64,000 nucleotides of DNA from Hahella chejuensis KCTC 2396. Lineage in GTDB: Bacteria > Pseudomonadota > Gammaproteobacteria > Pseudomonadales > Oleiphilaceae. Made by a program: the position numbers and the translations under genes. Below the pieces are notes generated by a model. That model was not told the origin of the DNA, made no database searches, and saw only the letters and a list, made by a program, of their open reading frames with translations. The stretch is from assembly GCF_000012985.1 (NCBI RefSeq), contig NC_007645.1:868001-932000 (forward strand). The letters run 5' to 3'. Within the stretch, counting starts at the first letter, position 1; every line of letters starts with the position of its first letter. Shown piece by piece: positions 58,364 to 64,000 of this stretch.

Positions 58364-58530
58364 GTTGTTCTCCTTGTATTTCCCTGTTGCAGGCTGGGCC
58401 GCAAAACGGCTTTGTGCATTTTTTCTCTGGTTTTTCTTACAGCTGGCGCCCAGTGAACGCGTTAGCGTTATCTCCTGACATAAAGTCATATTTATTGGTC
58501 GATAAGCAATTTTATGCCTATAAATTTTTA

Positions 58531-58556
58531 GCGATAAGCCAAAGTTAGCTTATCGC
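58531..58556 (+). promoter_or_regulatory. Palindromic upstream activator site for the TRAP operon
   Basis: GCGATAAGC (58531-58539) and GCTTATCGC (58548-58556) are exact reverse complements with an 8-base spacer; an additional half-site TCGATAAGC ends at 58507. The centre is about 97 bases upstream of the start predicted from the sigma-54 element, a usual distance for NtrC/DctD-type enhancers. Binding by the DctD-like regulator is inferred. Confidence 0.6.
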
Positions 58557-58615
58557 GCTTTCGTGTTTTTATCCGTACTTATTATAAATCAATAAGTTGT
58601 GTGCCGGTGGTAAGC

Positions 58616-58629
58616 GGCATGACCTTTGC
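58616..58629 (+). promoter_or_regulatory. Sigma-54 (-24/-12) promoter of the TRAP operon
   Basis: GGCATGACCTTTGC: GG at -24 and GC at -12 with exactly ten bases between, close to the GGCAC-N5-TTGC consensus. The predicted start is near 58640, some 40 bases before the ATG at 58681. Confidence 0.75.
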
Positions 58630-58680
58630 GAAGTATTTGAACGCCTGTGACTAAAAAAATAAAACCTTGAGGTATTCAGT

Positions 58681-59694
58681 ATGAATCGGTACATCCGACT
58701 AATCTCTCTCACTCTTTCCGTTCTGTCCTTATCTGTGTTCTCGTCCGGCCTGCGCGCCGCTGAAGAGAAGAATTACATCATGGCGACCGCCAGCACGGGA
58801 GGCACTTACTATCCTGTAGGGGTTGCAATCGCCACCCTGACGAAAGTGAAGCTCCAACCCACCCACAAAATCGGCATCTCCGCCATCAGTTCCGCAGGGT
58901 CGGCGGAAAACATCAAGTTGATGCGTGATAACGAAGCCCAGTTCTCCATCCTGCAGGGACTTTTCGGCAAGTACGCCTGGGAAGGCTCCGGCGTCTTCGC
59001 CAATGAAGGCAAGCAGCGCAACGTCCGCTCCATCACCATGTTATGGCAGAACGTGGAGCATTTCGTGCTGGACAACGAATACGTCAAAACCGGCACTATC
59101 AGCGATCTGGTTAACGCCAAGGGCGAACGCCTGGCTTTGGGCTCCAAGAACTCCGGCACCATTGAGTCTAATCGCACTATCCTGGCTAACTTCGGCCTGG
59201 ATCTGGATAAAGACTTTGACCTCCTGTACGCAGGCTACGGTCCCAGCAGTCAGGCGCTGCAAGACGGTAAAGTAGTGGGCATGGGGACGCCGGCTGGCGT
59301 TCCGGTTGGCGCGGTGATTAACGCTTTCGCCCAGCGTACCGACATTACCTTGCTGTCCTTCACGCCAGAGCAAATCCAGCAGGCGGACAATGGTTTCGAT
59401 CTATGGACGCCTTTCACCGTGAAAGCTGGCGTATATCCAGGCGTGAATAAAGATATCGTTACTATCGCCCAGCCGAACTTCCTGGCGGTGCGTGATGATA
59501 TTGATGAAGAAACAGTGTATCTGCTTACCAAAGCGATATACGAAAACCTCCCTTTCCTGAACAGCATCCATAAAGCCACCAGCGATATGGCGCTGGAGAA
59601 AGCGATCGCCGGCCTGCCGATTCCGTTGCACCCCGGCGCGATTCGCTACTACAAAGAGCAAGGATTGAATATTCCAGACCGGCTGATGAAATAA
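58681..59694 (+). CDS. TAXI-family TRAP transporter, solute-binding protein
   Basis: Periplasmic binding protein of 337 aa, signal peptide ending near RAA-E. The family hallmark is ATASTGGTYYPVGVAIATL near the mature N-terminus, with ISAISSAGSAENIKLM and a C-terminal GAIRYYKEQGLNIPD. It delivers an organic acid or amino acid to the fused TRAP permease downstream. Preceded by a sigma-54 promoter and a palindromic enhancer. Confidence 0.92.
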   Translation: MNRYIRLISLTLSVLSLSVFSSGLRAAEEKNYIMATASTGGTYYPVGVAIATLTKVKLQPTHKIGISAISSAGSAENIKLMRDNEAQFSILQGLFGKYAWEGSGVFANEGKQRNVRSITMLWQNVEHFVLDNEYVKTGTISDLVNAKGERLALGSKNSGTIESNRTILANFGLDLDKDFDLLYAGYGPSSQALQDGKVVGMGTPAGVPVGAVINAFAQRTDITLLSFTPEQIQQADNGFDLWTPFTVKAGVYPGVNKDIVTIAQPNFLAVRDDIDEETVYLLTKAIYENLPFLNSIHKATSDMALEKAIAGLPIPLHPGAIRYYKEQGLNIPDRLMK

Positions 59695-59754
59695 CAGCCT
59701 CCATATCTGAGTCACAACGGGGGATGCGTCCCCCGCTTACTTTGGAGATTTGTA

Positions 59755-61842
59755 ATGAGTCAGTCTGCGACGGAGTGGAGTCAGCTCCGTGACAGCCGCG
59801 TGTTTTTTTATGCGGCCGTCGTTGTATCCCTGATCCATATCGTTATCAACATGACCGGCTGGATCAGCGGTTTTTGGCCTAATGTCATTCACTTTATCGG
59901 TTTCGCCTGGTTATGCGTGGGCTGGTATGTCGCCAGAGACGCCTCAAAGAAGCTAAAGCTATTCAATTACTCGCTGGCGGCGGCCACCACAGCGGCGACG
60001 CTTTGGCTGTTTTTCAGCGAGGATACGATTTATGAGCGTGGTTTCCATCTGACCTGGGCGGACTGGATGGCCGGCTGTGTGGTGGTGTTGGCGTCGCTGG
60101 AATTGACCCGGCGCATGGCTGGCTGGTTGATACCCACGCTGATTATTATCGCGCTGGGCTATGTCGCGTGGTGGGGGCAATACCTTCCCGGGGTATTCCG
60201 CTTCAGCGGGTTGAGTCTTGAAACCATCATGTTTCGCAGTCTTTTCGGCGATGACGGCATGTTCGGAAGCATCGCGACGATTTCTTCCAGCTTCGTGATG
60301 ATGTTTATCTTGTTCGGCGCTTTCCTGGTGCGCTCAGGCGCTGGGGATTTCATTATCGATCTGGCCAAACGCTCTGCAGGCAAGATGCACGGCGGGCCCG
60401 GTCTAATCGCGGTTATCGCTTCCGGTCTCACAGGCACGATTTCCGGTTCTGCTGTGGCTAATACCGCCTCGACCGGCGTTATTACCATTCCTTTGATGAA
60501 AAAGGCGGGGTATTCGCCGCGCTTTTCCGCCGGCGTGGAAGCCGCCGCCTCTACCGGAGGGCAACTTATGCCGCCGATCATGGGCGCAGGCGCGTTTGTC
60601 ATGGCCAACTATACTCAGATTCCGTACACGGACATCGTGGTCGTGTCGTTCCTGCCAGCGCTGCTGTATTTCCTGACGATCGCGGCTTTTGTGCGACTCC
60701 AGGCGAAAAAAGAAGGATTGAAGCCTATTGAGGAAGGCAGCCCGGAACCGTTGTCGGTGTTGATGAAACGGGGCGGATACTCATTTCTTATACCTATCGT
60801 GTTGCTGATCGGTCTGCTCATATGGGGATTGAGTCCTACCTACGCGGCGGGGTTCGCGATCCTGGCGGTGATTGCGGCGTCCTGGCTGACGCCCAACCGC
60901 ATGGGCTTCACGGCGATTTGCGACGCGCTGGCTTTAGGCGCCAAGAATATGGTGATGACGGCGCTGCTGCTGATCAGCGTGGGACTGCTTGTAAACGTGG
61001 TGGCCACGACCGGAATCGGCAACACTTTTTCATTCATGATTGTGCAATGGGCGGGCGGACAGCTGTGGATTGCTATCTTGTTGATCGCTCTGGCCTCGCT
61101 GGTATTGGGGATGGGGCTGCCAGTGACGGCGGCCTATATCATGGTCGCGACCATCGCTGCGCCGGCGTTACAACAACTGATTCTGCAAAACCAGTTGGTG
61201 GATTTGCTGGTGGCCGGGCAACTGCCTGAGACTGCGCGAGTGACGTTGCAGTTTATGGCGGGGGTGACGGACGTTGATCTCAGCCAGCCTATTCCTTACG
61301 ATCAAGCCGCCGCGCTGGTGGGGGGCATCAGCCGGGATATCCTGCCGACGCTGCTGGATGTGGCGATTGCGCCGGAAATGATTACCTTAGCGTTGTTGTC
61401 CGCGCACATGATCATCTTCTGGTTGTCGCAGGACAGTAACGTCACGCCGCCCGTGTGTCTGACCGCTTTCACGGCGGCCGCCATCGCCAAGACCTCGCCG
61501 ATGGCGGCCGGGCTGTCCGCCTGGAGCCTGGCGAAAGCCTTGTATATCGTTCCGTTCCTGTTCGCCTACACGCCGTTTTTGAGCGGTGATTGGGGGGAGG
61601 CGCTGCAGATCTTCGTGTTCTCGGCATTTGGCCTGTACGCTTTCGCCGCTGTGTTTGTGGGATGGCTGGGACAGGCCCTTAATCCGGTTATGCGTCTGCT
61701 GGTCTTTGTCGCCGCACTGTTGTTGTTGTGGCCGCTTTCGCTGTGGTGGCATCTTGGCGGACTGGGCATGTTAATCGCACTGCGTTTACTAAACCGCACA
61801 CGCCGCTCTTCAGGGGACGCGCCGCGTATTCAGACGCAGTAA
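59755..61842 (+). CDS. TRAP transporter permease, fused 4TM/12TM type
   Basis: 695-aa inner-membrane protein carrying both small and large TRAP permease parts. The N-terminal ~130 residues form the small subunit helices. The remainder is a DctM-like large subunit, with GSIATISSSFVMMFILFGAF, TGTISGSAVANTASTGVITI and GMGLPVTAAYIMVATIAAPAL as typical segments. It moves solute in with Na+ or H+. Co-transcribed with the TAXI binding-protein gene, 60 bases between, and has a clear ribosome site (GGAGATTTGTA). Confidence 0.92.
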   Translation: MSQSATEWSQLRDSRVFFYAAVVVSLIHIVINMTGWISGFWPNVIHFIGFAWLCVGWYVARDASKKLKLFNYSLAAATTAATLWLFFSEDTIYERGFHLTWADWMAGCVVVLASLELTRRMAGWLIPTLIIIALGYVAWWGQYLPGVFRFSGLSLETIMFRSLFGDDGMFGSIATISSSFVMMFILFGAFLVRSGAGDFIIDLAKRSAGKMHGGPGLIAVIASGLTGTISGSAVANTASTGVITIPLMKKAGYSPRFSAGVEAAASTGGQLMPPIMGAGAFVMANYTQIPYTDIVVVSFLPALLYFLTIAAFVRLQAKKEGLKPIEEGSPEPLSVLMKRGGYSFLIPIVLLIGLLIWGLSPTYAAGFAILAVIAASWLTPNRMGFTAICDALALGAKNMVMTALLLISVGLLVNVVATTGIGNTFSFMIVQWAGGQLWIAILLIALASLVLGMGLPVTAAYIMVATIAAPALQQLILQNQLVDLLVAGQLPETARVTLQFMAGVTDVDLSQPIPYDQAAALVGGISRDILPTLLDVAIAPEMITLALLSAHMIIFWLSQDSNVTPPVCLTAFTAAAIAKTSPMAAGLSAWSLAKALYIVPFLFAYTPFLSGDWGEALQIFVFSAFGLYAFAAVFVGWLGQALNPVMRLLVFVAALLLLWPLSLWWHLGGLGMLIALRLLNRTRRSSGDAPRIQTQ

Positions 61843-61860
61843 TCCCTACGCCCTCTATAC

Positions 61861-61931
61861 CGAAACGAGGGCGTTCTCCCGTTTCACACTAAGCCAGGGA
61901 CGGCTTCAATTCTCCGACGCCGGAGAGTCTC
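61861..61931 (+). terminator. Hairpins after the TRAP permease gene
   Basis: Two hairpins lie here: GAAACG-A-GGG with CCCGTTTC (about 61861-61885) and CTCCG-ACGC-CGGAG (about 61917-61930). Neither is followed by a clean T-run. They may end the TRAP transcript. Confidence 0.35.
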
Positions 61932-62081
61932 CCGTTTCAACGCTTTTACTCTTTTTCACGACGCTGTATTCTCGACCGAATCAATTCGTATGACAGCGGA
62001 CGCCAGATGCGGCCGCTTTACATGAAACATGGCGTACGCCTTTTTCAATGCGAGGCGGCGACAACCTCAAGGGAAGCACTT

Positions 62082-63608
62082 ATGTCCAAAACAACCATCA
62101 GCACGGGCGCGATTCTGTTTCAAAGCGGTGAAGCAGGCGACAAGAAAGCGACCCCGGCCAATCAACCTTGTCACATCGTGGTGCTAGCGGATTTCAGCGG
62201 TCGCGGTCATCGCGGCGCACATGAGCCGGAAAGCCTGGCGAGACGCAAAGTCATCGAAGTGGACCGGGATAACTTTGATGAAGTCTTTGAACAGTTGAAA
62301 GTCGAGCTGGATATCCCTGTTATTGATGATGTCATTCGCTTTCGCGAGCTGGATGATATGCACCCGGATTTCATCTATGACCGCACCGCGCTGTTTGAGA
62401 AGTTCAAAAGCCTGAAACGTCGTCTCAAGAGTAACGATACCTTTCAGGCGGCGGCGGACGAAATCCGCGGCTGGAATGGCGTCGCGCCGAAAGCGGAGAC
62501 GCCTGCCATGGAGGCTAAACCGTCGAGTGCGGGCGCCTCCAGTGACAGCGGTTCTTTGCTGGAAAGCCTGTTGGATAGCACATCTGGCCTTCAACGCTCC
62601 AGTAACGCCTTTGATGTGCGCACGCTGGTGCAGGAAATCTTTGCGCCCTATGTGAGCCAGGGACCGGACCCACGCCAGCAGGAAATGCTGGAGGCTGTGG
62701 ACCAGGCCGCCAGCGATCTGATGCGCAAGATCATGCATCACAGCGCTTTCCATGCTTTGGAAGCGAGCTGGCGCGGACTGTATCTGCTGGTGCGCAGGCT
62801 GGAGACGGACGCGAACCTGCGCGTTTTCATCGTCGATGCGACGCGTCAGGAGTTGGTAGCTGACGCGAACGCCGCGGAATCCATTGACGAAACAGGGCTG
62901 TACAAGTTGCTGGTGGAGAAACGCAGCGCCAGCGGCGCTACGCCATTCAGTATGATCCTTGCTGATTATGCCTTTGGGCCGGAGTCGGACTCTCTGAACT
63001 TTCTGTCCACCCTGGCGGGTTCCGCGCATGTCGTCGGAGCCGCGGCGTTGACTGGCGGGTCCGCAACGTTGGCGGGATGTGGAAATCTGGCGGAGACGCC
63101 TGATCCAGACGACTGGAAGGACGTCGTTGATGCGGAATTCTCCGAACAATGGAAATCGGTGAGGGAGCAGGTTAGCGCCGGCAGCCTGGCGATGGTGGCG
63201 CCGCGAGTATTGCTGCGCATGCCTTATGGCAAGCGCACCTCCCGTACGGAACGCTTTGATTTTGAGGAGCTGCCGGAGCGTAATCGTCACGCTTTTTATT
63301 TGTGGGGTAACGGCGCCTGGCTGGCGGTAATGCTTTTGGCGCAGCACTACACCGATTTCGGCTGGAAATTTGCGCCAGGCAGGAAACAGCAGGTCGATCG
63401 CTTGCCTTTGCATGTCTACAGCGAAGACGGGGAGTCAGTGGTGACGCCCTGCGCGGAGATCAATATCACCGATTCGGCAGTGAGAGCATTGAGCCAGGCC
63501 GGCCTCATGGCGGTGCGCTCCATTGTGGGTAAGGACAGCGTATTAATTCCGAACTTCCGCTCGATTTCAGCGGTAAATCCCGACCTTACCGGACCCTGGA
63601 ACGAGTGA
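62082..63608 (+). CDS. Type VI sheath protein joining TssB-like and TssC-like domains
   Basis: 508-aa cytoplasmic protein from the ATG at 62082 (AAGGGAAG before it). Residues ~28-125 resemble TssB/VipA: HIVVLADFSGRG, RKVIEVDRDNFDEV and FRELDDMHPDFIYD. After a Ser/Ala/Pro-rich linker (~130-185), residues ~190-508 resemble TssC/VipB: FHALEASWRGLYLLVRR, VFIVDATRQEL, and ARVLLRMPYGKRT (beginning VAPR). Separate TssB plus TssC normally total about 650 aa, so the TssC part is shortened. The gene is not part of a visible type VI cluster. It may be an orphan sheath protein or belong to another contractile machine. Confidence 0.82.
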   Translation: MSKTTISTGAILFQSGEAGDKKATPANQPCHIVVLADFSGRGHRGAHEPESLARRKVIEVDRDNFDEVFEQLKVELDIPVIDDVIRFRELDDMHPDFIYDRTALFEKFKSLKRRLKSNDTFQAAADEIRGWNGVAPKAETPAMEAKPSSAGASSDSGSLLESLLDSTSGLQRSSNAFDVRTLVQEIFAPYVSQGPDPRQQEMLEAVDQAASDLMRKIMHHSAFHALEASWRGLYLLVRRLETDANLRVFIVDATRQELVADANAAESIDETGLYKLLVEKRSASGATPFSMILADYAFGPESDSLNFLSTLAGSAHVVGAAALTGGSATLAGCGNLAETPDPDDWKDVVDAEFSEQWKSVREQVSAGSLAMVAPRVLLRMPYGKRTSRTERFDFEELPERNRHAFYLWGNGAWLAVMLLAQHYTDFGWKFAPGRKQQVDRLPLHVYSEDGESVVTPCAEINITDSAVRALSQAGLMAVRSIVGKDSVLIPNFRSISAVNPDLTGPWNE

Positions 63609-63631
63609 GTAGATAATAGTCCGACACCTGG

Positions 63632-63655
63632 GGAAGGGAGCTCAGATTCCCTTCC
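63632..63655 (+). terminator. Possible terminator after the sheath gene
   Basis: GGAAGGGA (63632-63639) and TCCCTTCC (63648-63655), an 8-bp stem with an 8-base loop, 24 bases after the stop. No T-run. Confidence 0.35.
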
Positions 63656-63696
63656 TGTCATGTCGACAAATTTGAGGATGAGTAGTAAGCGGTGGT

Positions 63697-64000
63697 ATGA
63701 AAATAAGAGTATTGAGCGATCTTCATTTGGAGTTTGAGGACTTTGCGCTCGATGTCGGCGACGCGGACGCGCTTGTCCTGGCTGGAGATATCCATGTCGG
63801 CGACAAAGGCGTGCGTTGGGCCTTAGAGCAGACTCCGGCGAAGCCAGTCATTTATGTATTGGGAAACCATGAGTATTACCGACATATTTACCCCAAACTA
63901 GCTCGAAAATTACGAGAGATGACCCAGGGAACGCATGTTCATGTCCTGGAGAACGAGTTTGTGGAAGTCGATGGCGTCGTCTTCTTCGGCTGTACGTTAT
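63697..64000 (+). CDS. Metallophosphoesterase, 3' end cut by window edge
   Basis: First ~101 residues of a calcineurin-like phosphoesterase. The metal-binding motifs are present in order: LSDLHLEFED (Asp-x-His), LVLAGDIHVGDKG (Gly-Asp), and YVLGNHEYYRH (Gly-Asn-His). Residue spacing suggests a small single-domain enzyme acting on a phosphodiester or phosphomonoester. The rest lies outside the window. It starts 88 bases after the sheath gene on the same strand. Confidence 0.88.
   Translation, partial: MKIRVLSDLHLEFEDFALDVGDADALVLAGDIHVGDKGVRWALEQTPAKPVIYVLGNHEYYRHIYPKLARKLREMTQGTHVHVLENEFVEVDGVVFFGCTL

Larger units (their letters stand above)
58364..58680. other. Control region between divergent lipoprotein and TRAP genes
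   Basis: 317 AT-rich bases. They contain a perfect 9-bp palindrome with an extra half-site and a sigma-54 -24/-12 element, both described separately, all placed to drive the TRAP operon at 58681. No gene is seen. Confidence 0.6.

Noticed and set aside
62184..63413. Minus-strand open frame of about 400 codons
   Set aside because: Antisense to the sheath gene, which has recognisable motifs; the minus product has none.

Overview
The window looks like a piece of chromosome from a marine, free-living gammaproteobacterium, most likely of the Hahella / Oceanospirillales kind. This is inferred from moderately high GC, ectoine uptake genes, a secreted modular chitinase, a second (N-type-like) F1Fo ATPase, a TAXI-type TRAP transporter and a type VI sheath gene. 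No rRNA, tRNA, CRISPR array, complete insertion sequence or prophage was seen. Most of the window is compact coding DNA. Longer non-coding gaps lie near 1.9-2.5, 6.1-6.5, 9.8-10.4, 15.5-15.8, 27.5-27.8, 34.3-34.7, 42.0-42.6 and 58.4-58.7 kb.

Layout. 0-10 kb: 5' part of a secreted GH18 chitinase (-), a DUF1223 thioredoxin-fold protein, a CesT-like secretion chaperone, a stand-alone dihydrolipoyl dehydrogenase, a DUF2059 protein, and an AraC regulator followed by azlCD (branched-chain amino acid export). 10-15.5 kb: a DNA-repair pair (FAN1-like VRR-NUC nuclease plus a nuclease-Rad3/DinG helicase fusion) and a GlxA-type regulator. 15.5-25.5 kb: a structured RNA/terminator region, a small conserved protein, an SdiA-regulated-type beta-propeller protein, the ehuBCDA ectoine importer, then an operon of VWA protein, PP2C phosphatase, membrane kinase and ankyrin protein resembling the TerY phosphorylation triad. 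25.6-33 kb: a compositionally distinct secreted beta-helix protein and sbcDC. 33-44.9 kb: several lipoproteins, an orphan sugar-binding protein, a secretin N-domain protein, a LysR regulator with divergent EamA exporter, YaeQ, an orphan amino acid-binding protein, a Prs homologue, a sterol-desaturase-family hydroxylase and a phospholipase A2-like protein.

44.9-51 kb: an ATPase operon on the minus strand in the order atpD-C-(Q/I)-B-E-F-A-G, which is the N-ATPase order. It has no separate delta gene (the b subunit carries a delta-like tail) and no recognisable atpR. 51.2-54.7 kb: a DctB/DctD-like two-component pair. 54.7-58.4 kb: small, partly AT-rich accessory genes, including a frameshifted secreted protein, a pair of membrane proteins and a caspase-like protein. 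58.5-61.8 kb: a TAXI-TRAP transporter preceded by a sigma-54 -24/-12 promoter and a perfect palindromic upstream site, which ties it to the DctB/DctD pair. 62-64 kb: an orphan protein joining TssB-like and TssC-like type VI sheath domains, then a truncated metallophosphoesterase.

Points worth a second look: a three-copy structured intergenic repeat with compensatory base changes; the three-hairpin RNA at 15.55-15.67 kb; the VWA/PP2C/kinase/ankyrin operon; the fused type VI sheath gene; the sigma-54 control region of the TRAP transporter; and unusual residues in the ATPase alpha and c subunits. All identifications were made by reading translations and motifs; no database search was run.
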